Shown here piece after piece: positions 8,303-16,633 of a DNA stretch of 64,000 bases (position 1 is the stretch's first letter; the number at the start of each line of letters is the position of its first letter). The notes below the pieces were generated by a model, which had not been told where the DNA came from, ran no database searches, and worked only from the letters and a program-made list of their open reading frames with translations. Both the position numbers and the translations under genes were made by a program. The stretch lies in NCBI RefSeq assembly GCF_048820915.1, contig NZ_JBMERR010000006.1, positions 143,111 through 207,110 on the forward strand, given 5' to 3'. The stretch is from Cribrihabitans_A pelagius. Lineage in GTDB: Bacteria > Pseudomonadota > Alphaproteobacteria > Rhodobacterales > Rhodobacteraceae.

Positions 8303-9523
8303 ATGGAAACCTTCACGCTCGGCGTTGCCCTGTTCACCGTGATCGTGCTGGCGCTGGTGACCATCATCCTGGTCGCCCGCTCCCGCCTGGTCTCTTCCGG
8401 CAACGTCAACATCACCATCAACGGTGAAAAAACCATCTCGGTCCCCGCGGGCGGCAAGCTGCTGCAGACGCTCGCGGCCGAGAAGCTGTTCGTCCCTTCC
8501 GCCTGCGGCGGCGGCGGCACCTGCGCGCAGTGCCGGGTGCGGGTGCATTCCGGCGGCGGCTCGATCCTGCCGACCGAGGAAAGCCACATCACCAAGCGCG
8601 AGGCCGCCTGCGGCGACCGGCTGTCCTGCCAGGTTGCGGTCAAGCAGGACATGGATATCGAGGTCCCCGAAGAGGTCTTCGGCGTCAAGAAATGGCGCTG
8701 CAAGGTGCGTTCGAACGAAAACGTGGCGACCTTCATCAAGGCGCTGGTGCTGGAACTGCCCGAAGGCGAGGATGTGAACTTCCGCGCCGGCGGCTACATC
8801 CAGATCGAAGCGCCCGAGCACCGGCTCAAGTACACCGACTTCGACATCGAGGAGGAGTACCGCGAGGATTGGGACCGCTTCAATCTGTGGCAGTATGAAT
8901 CCGTGGTCGACGAGCCGGTCGAGCGCGCCTATTCGATGGCCAACTACCCGGACGAAAAAGGCATCATCATGCTCAACGTCCGGGTCGCCTCGCCGCCGCC
9001 GGGCTCAAGCGACATTCCGGCCGGCAAGATGTCCTCTTACATCTTCAACCTGAAGCCCGGCGACGAGGTGACGATTTCCGGCCCGTTCGGCGAGTTTTTC
9101 GCCCGCGACACCGGCAAGGAGATGGTCTTCATCGGCGGCGGCGCCGGCATGGCGCCGATGCGCAGCCACATCTTCGACCAGCTGAAGCGCCTGAACACCA
9201 ACCGAAAGATCAGCTTCTGGTACGGGGCGCGCTCGAAGAAGGAGATGTTCTTCGTCGAGGATTTCGACCAGCTGGCGGCGGAAAACCCGAACTTCGAATG
9301 GCATGTCGCCCTGTCGGACGCGCAGCCGGAGGACGATTGGAAAGGCTACACCGGCTTCATCCACAACGTGCTCTACGAGGAATACCTCAAGAACCACCCG
9401 GCGCCGGAAGACTGCGAGTTCTACATGTGCGGCCCGCCGATCATGAACCAGTCGGTGATCAACATGCTGCTGGAACTGGGCGTGGACCGCGAGGACATCA
9501 TGCTCGACGATTTTGGCGGCTGA
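8303..9523 (+). CDS. nqrF: Na+-NQR subunit F, NADH-oxidising flavoprotein with 2Fe-2S
   Basis: 406 residues. An N-terminal transmembrane helix (about residues 5-25) is followed by a ferredoxin-like 2Fe-2S domain with cysteines in ACGGGGTCAQCRV and a downstream RLSCQV cysteine. A ferredoxin-NADP reductase-type module then shows the FAD motif RAYSMANYP and the NAD motif IGGGAGMAPMRSH, ending CGPPIMNQSV. This is the electron entry point of NQR (NADH to FAD to 2Fe-2S). It is the last gene of the operon and is followed 26 bp later by a clear terminator. Confidence 0.96.
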   Translation: METFTLGVALFTVIVLALVTIILVARSRLVSSGNVNITINGEKTISVPAGGKLLQTLAAEKLFVPSACGGGGTCAQCRVRVHSGGGSILPTEESHITKREAACGDRLSCQVAVKQDMDIEVPEEVFGVKKWRCKVRSNENVATFIKALVLELPEGEDVNFRAGGYIQIEAPEHRLKYTDFDIEEEYREDWDRFNLWQYESVVDEPVERAYSMANYPDEKGIIMLNVRVASPPPGSSDIPAGKMSSYIFNLKPGDEVTISGPFGEFFARDTGKEMVFIGGGAGMAPMRSHIFDQLKRLNTNRKISFWYGARSKKEMFFVEDFDQLAAENPNFEWHVALSDAQPEDDWKGYTGFIHNVLYEEYLKNHPAPEDCEFYMCGPPIMNQSVINMLLELGVDREDIMLDDFGG

Positions 9524-9549
9524 GCCGGATCTTCGCAAGGAAACAAAAA

Positions 9550-9580
9550 GCCCCGGATGCCATCATCCGGGGCTTCTTAT
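9550..9580 (+). terminator. Rho-independent terminator of the nqr operon
   Basis: Arms 9550-9559 (GCCCCGGATG) and 9564-9573 are perfect reverse complements with a 4-nt loop. An A-rich stretch precedes and TTCTTATT follows. It is placed 26 bp after the nqrF stop. Confidence 0.88.
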
Positions 9581-9625
9581 TGTGACGGGCCTTCTTGACC
9601 GAACGCCCCGCGCGGGCACCGGCAG

Positions 9626-9673
9626 CCGGAATTCGACCCGAATTCCGGGCCGGAAAAATCCGATTTTTCCGGC
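9626..9673. repeat. Two abutting near-perfect palindromes (twin hairpin)
   Basis: Palindrome 1 has arms 9626-9635 (CCGGAATTCG) and 9639-9648 with a 3-nt centre. Palindrome 2 has arms 9649-9660 (GCCGGAAAAATC) and 9662-9673 with a single central base. The two touch with no gap. They sit between the nqr terminator and the end of the convergent CBS-domain gene, so the second may end transcription of that gene. The very short centres favour cruciform/protein-binding or a dispersed intergenic palindromic element rather than a simple terminator. Confidence 0.6.
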
Positions 9674-9695
9674 GCCCGCAGGGAGCGCCGCGCCC

Positions 9696-10220
9696 CTAGC
9701 CGACGATCATCTGCTTCATCCGGAGCGCCTCGTACTCGAGTTCCTCCAGCCGGTAGTTCACCACATCGCCGATGGTGATCATGCCGCACAGCGCGCCGTC
9801 CTTCACCACCGGCATGTGGCGGAAGCGGCCTTCGGTCATCACCTTGGCGACGTCGATCAGCAGATCCTCCGGCGCGCAGGTATGCACTTCGGCGGTCATC
9901 AGCTCCTCGACCTTCTGCGGCAGCGTGTGGCCCGGCGTCTCCGCCATGCGGCGCACGATGTCCCGCTCCGACAGGATGCCCTTCAGATCGCCGTTCTGGT
10001 CGGTCACCACCAGCGCGCCGATGCGCTTGTCGCGCAGGATCTCGACCACATGGCCGATAGTGTCGGCGGGCCGGATGCCGTGGACCGCGTTGCCCTTCTT
10101 TTTCAGAAGCTTGGCAACGGTCGACTGAGAGTGCGACAGATTGGACTCGGCCGATTGGCTGTAAGTATGGTGGTCTTCCTTGTCGCCCCGCGTCGGAGGT
10201 TGATAAGAGAATGGTGCCAT
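9696..10220 (-). CDS. Tandem CBS-domain protein
   Basis: 174 residues from ATG at 10220 (a longer in-frame start at 10310 would add about 30 unlikely residues). Two CBS motifs are visible: the first around IRPADTIGHVVEILRDKRIG and GALVVTDQNGDLKGILSERD, the second around APEDLLIDVAKVMTEGRFRH and MPVVKDGALCGMITIGDVV. Such stand-alone CBS pairs bind adenine nucleotides and act as energy or redox sensors. It lies opposite in orientation between the nqr operon and the NQR maturation genes. That setting is suggestive of, but does not prove, a link with respiratory control. Confidence 0.88.
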   Translation of the reverse strand: MAPFSYQPPTRGDKEDHHTYSQSAESNLSHSQSTVAKLLKKKGNAVHGIRPADTIGHVVEILRDKRIGALVVTDQNGDLKGILSERDIVRRMAETPGHTLPQKVEELMTAEVHTCAPEDLLIDVAKVMTEGRFRHMPVVKDGALCGMITIGDVVNYRLEELEYEALRMKQMIVG

Positions 10221-10279
10221 AGGTTTTGCTCCTCTTGCTCCTGCATCAGGCCTTATGGGTATCTTAACCCGGCTGTGCC

Positions 10280-10519
10280 ATGCGAAAAGGAAAATTCCTC
10301 GGCAGCGCAAAGAATTATGTGAAGGAAAAAAGTTTGGGCGATCTCTACCTGACCCCGGTGAGCGGGGTGGTGCTGGTCTTTGTGGTGGTGGTCTGCGGCC
10401 ATCTCTACCGGCAGAACTGGAAGACCCAGCCGCCGGGCGCGCGGCTCAGGGCCTGGCTGTTCGGCGTGCCGGCCGCGCTTGGCCTTCTGGCGCTGGCCTT
10501 CCTGCCGCTGAAGTACTAA
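10280..10519 (+). CDS. Small two-helix membrane protein, hypothetical
   Basis: 79 residues: a basic N-terminus (MRKGKFLGSAKNYVKEKS), then two hydrophobic helices (VSGVVLVFVVVVCGHLY and WLFGVPAALGLLALAFLPL) separated by a short hydrophilic linker. No enzyme motif is present. It is transcribed divergently from the CBS gene and in the same direction as apbE, 81 bp ahead of it. The SD is poor, and a GTG inside could be the real start. An overlapping ORF in another frame (10255-10545) lacks membrane character and was not chosen. Function unknown; its position hints at an accessory role for NQR. Confidence 0.55.
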   Translation: MRKGKFLGSAKNYVKEKSLGDLYLTPVSGVVLVFVVVVCGHLYRQNWKTQPPGARLRAWLFGVPAALGLLALAFLPLKY

Positions 10520-10600
10520 CTGCTGACAGACTGCCGACGGTTTGACTCTGGCCCGCGGCAGAGGCATATGGGCGCGAATGTTTCTGCCGGAGGTCGCCCG

Positions 10601-11626
10601 ATGCCCAAATGGTTCCTGCTTGCCTTGATCCTGCTCGTGCCGGGCTGCTGGTTTGGAGACGATACCGAAACCCTGCGCCTGTCGGGCCAGACCATGGGCA
10701 CGGCCTACAACATCACCGCGACCGGCCCCGGGCTGGAGGAGGCTGCGGTGTCGGCCGAGGTCGAAGCCGCCCTGGCAGCGGTCAACGCCAAGATGTCGAA
10801 CTGGGACCCGGCCTCCGAGGTTTCCACCTTCTCTGCCTCGGAGACGATCGATCCGGTGCCGGTCTCGGCCGAGTTTGCCACCGTCATCGCCGCCGCGGAT
10901 GAGGTGCACGGCAAGAGCGGCGGCAAGTTCGACGTGACCCTCGGGCCGCTGATTGAGCTGTGGGGCTTTGGCCCGCGCAAGCCGGAAGACCCGCTGCCGA
11001 CCGATGAGAGCATCGCCAGCGCTTTGGCCGAGGTCGGCCAGGGCCGGCTGCTGACGCTGGACCGCGAGGCGGGCACGCTTTCGAAGGCTGCGCCGGGCGT
11101 CGGCATCAACCTCTCCGCCATCGCCAAGGGCTACGGCATCGATGCGGTCGCAGCCGCGCTGGAGGACGCGGGTGTCACCGATTACATGGTCGAGATCGGC
11201 GGCGACCTCTACGCCAAGGGAGAGAACCCCGACGGCAACCCCTGGCAGATCGGCATCGAGAAGCCCGAAGCCGGCGCCAAAGCGGTTCAACTTGTGGTGC
11301 CTGTGAGCAACCGGGGGCTCGCGACCTCCGGCGGCTACCGCAACTACTTCGAGCATGAGGGCACGCGCTATTCGCATATCCTCGACCCTGTATCCGGGCG
11401 GCCGGTGCGGCACGCGACCACCTCGGTCACGGTGGTCGCGGAGGATGCGATGACGGCGGATGCCTGGGCCACCGCGCTCCTGGCCGCCGGCAGCACGGAT
11501 GGGCTGAAGCTTTCTGAGACCCACGGGATTGCCGCTTTCTTCATCGACAGGGATGTGGCGGCGGACGCCGATGCCTATATCACATCGCAAAGCAGCGCCT
11601 TCACCGCGCTGATGCCGCAAAACTGA
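10601..11626 (+). CDS. apbE: FAD:protein FMN transferase (lipoprotein)
   Basis: 341 residues from ATG 10601, which has a good SD (ggaggt); an upstream in-frame ATG at 10568 is less likely. The N-terminus is a lipoprotein signal ending in the lipobox LLVPGC, so the enzyme is exported and lipid-anchored. ApbE motifs are visible: SGQTMGTAYNITATG near the start, a central INLSAIAKGYGIDAV, VEIGGDLYAKG, and a C-terminal HILDPVSGRPV followed by MTADAWATALLA. ApbE transfers FMN from FAD to threonine in NqrB and NqrC, whose target motifs (T229 and T239) are present in this window. It is followed after 24 bp by nqrM. Confidence 0.94.
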   Translation: MPKWFLLALILLVPGCWFGDDTETLRLSGQTMGTAYNITATGPGLEEAAVSAEVEAALAAVNAKMSNWDPASEVSTFSASETIDPVPVSAEFATVIAAADEVHGKSGGKFDVTLGPLIELWGFGPRKPEDPLPTDESIASALAEVGQGRLLTLDREAGTLSKAAPGVGINLSAIAKGYGIDAVAAALEDAGVTDYMVEIGGDLYAKGENPDGNPWQIGIEKPEAGAKAVQLVVPVSNRGLATSGGYRNYFEHEGTRYSHILDPVSGRPVRHATTSVTVVAEDAMTADAWATALLAAGSTDGLKLSETHGIAAFFIDRDVAADADAYITSQSSAFTALMPQN

Positions 11627-11650
11627 ACTCGGGATATGTGAGGAACGGGC

Positions 11651-11887
11651 ATGACCACTTTCCTTCTGGCGTTTGGCATCCTGCTCATCGTGACGGTGGG
11701 CATGTCGCTGGGCGTGATGCTGATGGGCAAGACCATCAAGGGCAGCTGCGGCGGTCTGAACGCGATTTCCGGGGCCGACAAATGCGTGGTCTGCTCCAAG
11801 GACATCGACCCGGACAGCCCGCTGCGCGAGCGTCTGCAATGCCCGCGCGCCAAGCAGATGGCCGAGCGGATGGCGGTTCAGGACTGA
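11651..11887 (+). CDS. nqrM: Na+-NQR maturation protein NqrM
   Basis: 78 residues: one N-terminal membrane helix (about residues 4-25) followed by a small domain with four cysteines, C33, C45, C48 and C64, in the contexts KGSCGGLNA, DKCVVCSKD and LQCPRAK. This matches the NqrM family, required for insertion of iron into the NqrD/NqrE membrane centre. It lies directly after apbE, so the two maturation factors are cotranscribed downstream of the structural operon. Confidence 0.92.
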   Translation: MTTFLLAFGILLIVTVGMSLGVMLMGKTIKGSCGGLNAISGADKCVVCSKDIDPDSPLRERLQCPRAKQMAERMAVQD

Positions 11888-11952
11888 GCCTCCGCGGCGC
11901 CGGTTCGGCTGCAAACGGGGGCCAAACCCTATTCCCTTCCGATCTGACGGAA

Positions 11953-11978
11953 AGGCTGCCCGCCCGGGCGGCCTTTTT
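11953..11978 (+). terminator. Rho-independent terminator after nqrM
   Basis: Stem AGGCTGCCCG (11953-11962) pairs with 11965-11974, with one G-T wobble, and is followed by a run of five T. It lies 65 bp after the nqrM stop. Confidence 0.82.
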
Positions 11979-12308
11979 GCACTTCCAGGTCTCCAGTCCG
12001 ATGCCGTGAGGTCCGCCGCCGTCATCGCCCTGGACAGAATAGCGGTCAGGAGTGGCTGGCTTAGCACGTGAATGATTACTTGGCCGGGCCGGAACATTTG
12101 GGGCCGGGCTGCTTGGCAAGAGGAGAGGGACACCGCTGCAAACCGGACTGCAGCGGCCCGGTGCAAGACGGTGCAAGTGTCCATCGGACCGCAATTTGGA
12201 ACGCCAAGCTTAGAACGGCCGCGGCCGGATGTCTCAGGCCGGGGCTGAAGCGGGCGAACCTGCCGGTGCAGACCGGGTACGAGGCCACGATCCGGAATCC
12301 GCTCTGCA
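11979..12308. other. Intergenic DNA without recognisable gene
   Basis: About 330 bp between the nqrM terminator and the first relic. Open frames here are short, unsupported by SD sequences or family motifs. I see no RNA gene or repeat. Confidence 0.5.
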
Positions 12309-12850
12309 TCATCGCCCCGGTCCGGGCCGTGCCAGTGCAGGCGCTGATGAAACCATCACGCCGAAGTTCGCCCGGATGTTCGCGCGCTTGGTCGGCATGG
12401 TGCCGGCCGCCGCGCCTTTCTGCCGGATCCAGCGCAGCACCGCCTGCGCCGCGGTCTTGCCGAAGCCCTCGCGGGTCCCGGTAAAGTTCGCGTGTCCGGA
12501 AACCCCGTGCCGCGCCACGAGGCATTGGAAGGATATTGCGATGCCCCTGTCCGACGCGGCGGCCAGCAGCGCATCCGAGTTCGACGCGGGTGAAACTCCA
12601 CGTGGCTGGCAACCAGCGGCGCATCAGTGATCACCGCCGCGTCCCCTCCAGATAATTCAACGAGAGCGCGATACCGCCCGGGCGGGCGGCCCAGGCAAGC
12701 CCAGAACCTCGGCATAGTCCGGATGCAGCTTCTTCAGGCTTGCCCCGACCGAGGACTGGAAGGCCGCCCCGGCGGAATTGCCCGGATGCGCATTGGCGGT
12801 GACGCAGAGCTTCTCCCGCGGCAGCCTTTGTTCACCGGGGTCTCCAAGGC
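12309..12850 (-). pseudogene. Aldo/keto reductase relic (frameshifted, internally deleted)
   Basis: Three consecutive minus-strand frames together read as an aldo/keto reductase. First comes RLPREKLCVTANAHPGN and SSVGASLKKLHPDYAEVLGL (upstream frame, ending about 12690). Next is ITDAPLVASHVEFHP in a second frame. Finally, in a third frame, DALLAAASDRGIAISFQCLV and GKTAAQAVLRWIRQKGAAAG run to the stop at 12309. These match AKR landmarks (REELFVTTK, SLxxLxxDYxDL, vnQVEyHP, GKTxAQVxLRW). The N-terminal NADPH/catalytic region is missing, and only about 35 codons lie where some 90 are expected, so there are at least two frameshifts and one deletion. The family assignment comes from motif memory, not a search. 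Confidence 0.7.
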
Positions 12851-12875
12851 ACGTCGTATATGATCTGACAGTAAC

Positions 12876-13665
12876 TATGGATCGCATGACGGGGCAACTG
12901 CCCGTACCTGAGGCCGCCAAACTCATCCCCGGCGGAGCAGCCGCGGCCATGAACGTCTCCTGCGGCCAGTGCCGCCCCGATGCGGTTCTTGAGGTTCCCG
13001 GCGCGCGCTTCGGCGCCGCGGGCTCACCGCGGTACCTGACCCCGATCCACCTGATCGCGGCCGGCGACTTGTTCGCCGCAAGGGCGGCGGCCATGTCGCC
13101 AAGCCGGACCTGCTGAACCGGTTCACCGGCGGACTCTGCCCGTTGAGGACTAGCCGGACTGAGCCGCCGAGGGTCTGGCAGATGATCATCGCCGAACACT
13201 TGGGCATCTGTAAAGTGACCTCGGGCACCGTCCTTGGACATGCAGCGCGAAGCCGCGGTCAAGCGGCCCGGCATGCTCATCTGGGCTGGCATGGAGACCT
13301 TCGCCGCTCCCGCGACCGGGAGCGGCGTGATGAACGTCTCCGCCCGGGGCGAGCCCATCGTCAGCCGGGACGGTATCGAAGGTGAGGAATGGATTTTCTT
13401 CAAAGCCATTACGCCGGATGCGGCAATCATCCGCGCTGCCACCGCGCGCTCCTGCGGCTTTGAAGACATCACCATGCGGTCGCGCAAACCGGTGTTCTTG
13501 GGCAATTTCATCACCAACGCCAGGTTGGCAGCGGAGGATGAGGCCGGCCAGATCTTATTTGCAGCGGCAGGAGGTGACCCGTGTGTCCCGGCGCTGTTTG
13601 ATCAAGCGGACCGCCCAGGGCCGGGCAGGGACGGAAATCGTGCCCGGCCTCGGCCCGTAGCGCGA
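12876..13665 (+). pseudogene. Propionate/acetate CoA-transferase relic (N-terminal half, frameshifted)
   Basis: Plus-strand frames read in succession as a Pct/YdiF-type acyl-CoA:acetate CoA-transferase. The start is VPEAAKLIPGGAAAAMNVS, then AVLEVPGARFGAAGSPRYL and TPIHLIAAGDLFA. In the next frame comes KPDLLNRFTGG and TEPPRVWQMIIAEHLGI. Then KRPGMLIWAGMETFAAP and GEEWIFFKAITPDAAIIRAA are read in the frame starting 13234, and QRQEVTRVSRRC in yet another frame up to the stop near 13665. At least three frameshifts are needed. The C-terminal half carrying the catalytic glutamate is absent or unreadable. The gene is dead. Confidence 0.72.
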
Positions 13666-14089
13666 TATTCTGGACCAAGCCGCAACGCCGCTGGCGGTGG
13701 CTGAAGGGCTGTTGCCGATTGGGGGCCGTCCTCCTGGGTCTGCTACGGGGGGCCCCGCTTCTGGTGTTCGTGGACCGGGTCGCGGGGCGAGGGCGAGGAC
13801 AAGGCGGCTGCGGCCGTGCCGCCCGAAAGCCTTCGCAACCGCGGGCCCGGTGCCTCCGTGCTGATCAAAGCGCTGGCCGGCCGCGCCGCAGCCATGCTGC
13901 CTTGCCAGCCGGAGGGGCTGGATCTCGCGGATAAACGGATGTCGAACCGCGCGCTTCTGGCCCTGGCCGCACCGATTGCGGGGAGGAACGCAATCCGCAA
14001 GCGGCCTCACGTGCGAGCGGCTCGTGGCAGTGCCGCACCGGGCCGGAGGGAGCCGGATGCATTCTCATATGAAGGCGCGCTGCGGCTGG
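13666..14089. other. Degraded DNA between relics, no gene recognised
   Basis: Several overlapping open frames exist on both strands (for example plus-strand 13816-14304), but none shows a coherent family pattern or SD. The stretch may contain further unreadable remains of the CoA-transferase or ETF genes. Confidence 0.4.
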
Positions 14090-14288
14090 AAGAGAGCCGC
14101 CGCATCGCCCTGCCGCCCGTCCTCCGCGCAGATATGAACAGCCCGGCCGCAGTGGCGCCGGACGCGGCGGAATTGCCTGCGGCCAGCACGGTCACGTCAC
14201 CCAGGGATTTGGCGGCGGTTACCGCCCTGGCGGTGGCGTCCAGCGCCAGCTCGCCGTTGGTCACTTCAGCCAGGAGAAGAACAGCCAT
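14090..14288 (-). pseudogene. Electron transfer flavoprotein alpha subunit relic (N-terminal fragment)
   Basis: From ATG at 14288, preceded by a purine-rich SD (gaggggg), the minus strand reads MAVLLLAEVTNGELALDATA then RAVTAAKSLGDVTVLAAG. This is the standard N-terminus of EtfA. About 50 codons in, the homology moves to another frame (ICAEDGRQGDAAALFQP, compare LCAEDxRYGH), showing a frameshift, and it is lost soon after. No etfB precedes it. The FAD-binding C-terminal domain is missing, so this is a dead fragment, perhaps a partial duplicate of a functional etfA elsewhere. Confidence 0.75.
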
Positions 14289-14931
14289 CACACCCCCCTC
14301 ATAGCCCGCGGCTTCACCGCGGGGCCCCAGGCGCGCAGACCCGGCGCCCCGACGCCCGGCATACGCGGTCAGGCAGCAGATTGTCGGTGCCAGCCTGCCA
14401 ATTTCAGAGGCGGTTGCCAGCGGCTCGATTGGGGGTCTGTGCGCGGCTCCAGTCCAGCCCCATGCCGCGCAGTGTGCACAACGCCGGCCTTGCCGGGCCC
14501 AATACCAACCAGGCGGCGGAACGCCATCGTCCTGTGCCGGTCCAAATGGGCGGGGCGGGTAGGGCCGGACCGTGCTTGGGCGGCGGGTTAGATCGCCCGG
14601 GCCGGGGCGGTAGGCGGCCCCGCCTACGGAGAAGCTCAATCTGCATCGAGTCATTCCTTAAAAGCGGGGACACGCATGCCGCCGCCGCCCGGGGGTGATT
14701 TGGCCGGCGGCGCAGGGGATCCTGTTAGTGGCACGCGGCGCGATCACTCAACCCAAGTCCTCGGTCTGGCCGCCGTGCGGGTACAGGCACAGCGCCTCGC
14801 CCGGCAGGTTTCTGCTGGCTGCCGGCCGCCGGGTTAGCCATCCCGGCGGCAATCAGCCCCGGCTGTGCGACGACGTGCCGGTTCCGGCCTGAGGCGAGGC
14901 CGGCAGCGGTCTTTTCATAAACGGGGGCGGC
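14289..14931. other. Intergenic DNA, probably further decayed sequence
   Basis: About 640 bp with only short or antisense-type open frames on both strands and no motif I recognise. No RNA gene, repeat array or IS end is visible. It separates the etfA relic from the outer-membrane efflux gene. Confidence 0.45.
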
Positions 14932-16365
14932 TTAGCCTCCGGTGCCCGCAGGCGTGCCCGCAGCAGCGGCGGTCCCGGCTTGGACGGCTGCGGCGGGCGA
15001 CTGATACCGCGCCCAGCCCTTGCCAAGCGCCACATTCAGCCGGGACCAGGAAATCGCCAGGTCGCGGCGGGCGGAGATCAGGTTCAGCTCGTTGTCGCGC
15101 AGCGCCTCTTCCGTGGAGAGCAGGTCGAACAAGGTGATTTCGCTGGCACGGAAGGTCTCCCGTGCAAGATCCGCAACCTTGGTGCCAAGCGACACCGCGC
15201 GCGCTTGGGCGGCGGCGCGATCGCGCGCGGCGCGCAGGCTGCTTTGACGGGTCTGCACCTGTTCCACTCCGGTGCGGACCGCGGCGCGGTAGTCGAATTC
15301 CGCCGCCTTTGCATCCGCCACGGCCCGGTCGCGGAAGGACCGCAGCACCGGCAGGTTGAACACCGGCACATTCAGCGCCGGACCGATGGAATAGAGGTTC
15401 GGCGTGCTGCGCCCGGCCTGCACGCTGCCGGAGATCTGCAGCGAAGGGTAGAGCTCGGCCTCTGCAACCCCGATGCCGGCGGTGGCGCTGCGCAGCTGCG
15501 CTTCGGCCAGCAGCACGTCGGGACGGTTGCGCAACAGCGCGGCGGGCACGCCCAGCTCGGGCTGGGTGGCGGGCGCCGGCTGGCCATATCCGCTCTGCAT
15601 CGCGGTAAAAATTTCGCTGGCGTCCCGGTCCAGGAGCGTGGCCAGCGCATAGACCGAGGCTTCGTAGTTGGCAATGAACGAGGGCAGGTCGGCCTTGGCG
15701 CTGACGACCTGAAGCTTGGTGCGTTCAACATCCAGCGCCAGCGCCGCCTGGGCCTCCTGCAATTCCTGGACCAACTGCAAAATCTGCTCCCGCAGGCTGA
15801 TGGTCTTGCGGGTCACCGCGGCGCCGCGCTGGAAGAAACGGGCCTCGATATAGGTGGTTGTGATGGCGTCGAGAATGGCCAGCCGGGTGGTCGTCATCGA
15901 GTAGAACTGCGCGTCCCGGTCGGCGACCGCGCGCTCCGAACGGCGCTTGAACTCGCCGAACAGGTCGAAGACATAGGAGGCGTCCAGACTGGCATTGTCG
16001 CTGCGGGTGGAATTGTCTGCGGATTCCTGGCGCTGGAAGGTCGAGCTGGCGTCGAAACCGCCGCTCACTTGCTGCGGCTTGCCGGTGCCGCGCAGCACGG
16101 CTTCCGCCCCCTTCAGCCGCTCGCGGGCGGCCAGAAGATCAAGGTTCTGGCTCAGCCCCAATTGCACCAGCCGGTTCAGTACCGGATCGTTCATCCCCTC
16201 CCACCAGGCCTCGGAGGCTGCCTCGACGGTCGCAAGGGAGCGCGATTGGTAGTAATGCGCCGGCACGGCGAAGTCGGGCCGGCTGTAGTCTACCCCCACG
16301 GTGCAGCCGCACAGGAAGGTGCCGGCCAGCAGCAGGGAACGGGCTGTCCACTTGGATCTGCTCAT
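14932..16365 (-). CDS. RND-type efflux outer-membrane lipoprotein (NodT/OprM family)
   Basis: 477 residues from ATG at 16365; the longer frame to 16635 lacks support. The N-terminus is a lipoprotein signal with lipobox FLCGC. It continues with VGVDYSRPDFAVPAHYY, AWWEGMNDPVLNRLVQLGLS and LDLLAARERLKGAEAVLRG, the classic start of NodT/OprM outer membrane factors. A repeated second half has ALLRNRPDVLLAEAQLRSAT and LYPSLQISGSVQAG. It should form a trimeric TolC-like exit duct. No inner membrane RND pump or periplasmic adaptor is adjacent; decayed DNA lies downstream. It is either an orphan channel recruited by distant pumps or the survivor of a broken efflux operon. Confidence 0.9.
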   Translation of the reverse strand: MSRSKWTARSLLLAGTFLCGCTVGVDYSRPDFAVPAHYYQSRSLATVEAASEAWWEGMNDPVLNRLVQLGLSQNLDLLAARERLKGAEAVLRGTGKPQQVSGGFDASSTFQRQESADNSTRSDNASLDASYVFDLFGEFKRRSERAVADRDAQFYSMTTTRLAILDAITTTYIEARFFQRGAAVTRKTISLREQILQLVQELQEAQAALALDVERTKLQVVSAKADLPSFIANYEASVYALATLLDRDASEIFTAMQSGYGQPAPATQPELGVPAALLRNRPDVLLAEAQLRSATAGIGVAEAELYPSLQISGSVQAGRSTPNLYSIGPALNVPVFNLPVLRSFRDRAVADAKAAEFDYRAAVRTGVEQVQTRQSSLRAARDRAAAQARAVSLGTKVADLARETFRASEITLFDLLSTEEALRDNELNLISARRDLAISWSRLNVALGKGWARYQSPAAAVQAGTAAAAGTPAGTGG

Positions 16366-16633
16366 GTCTTGCCTCAGGGTGCTGCGGGTCTCGGGGCCGC
16401 GGTTCTTCGGCAGCCTAGCCGCCAGTATCGTCCGCAAACCAATTTTTTGCGCTTTCGGGCCGCATTTGCACCCAACTGATGCAGCACGCCCACAACCGGA
16501 CGGTCTTCGCGGTGGTTTCACGGTTTGCGGTCCGGCCGAAGGCCCGCTGCGGCGCTTGACCGGTGCCGCGGCGGCGTCCACTCTCCCGCCCAGGCTGGAG
16601 CGCGCCAATTGCGCAGCAAGGGAGAAAGACCGC

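Noticed and set aside
10255..10545. 96-codon plus-strand ORF overlapping the small membrane protein
   Set aside because: The alternative frame (10280-10519) has two clear hydrophobic helices; this one is Arg/Ala-rich with no structure.
10253..12184. 643-codon open frame on the minus strand
   Set aside because: It is antisense to apbE and nqrM, which have clear motifs, and shows typical shadow composition.
13816..14304. 162-codon plus-strand ORF in the relic zone
   Set aside because: It overlaps the EtfA relic on the other strand, which has a recognisable N-terminus and SD; no coherent family pattern was found.
11979..14931. Possible small genomic island or IS remnant
   Set aside because: No terminal inverted repeats, target duplications, integrase, transposase or tRNA flank could be found; the relics look like ordinary metabolic genes.
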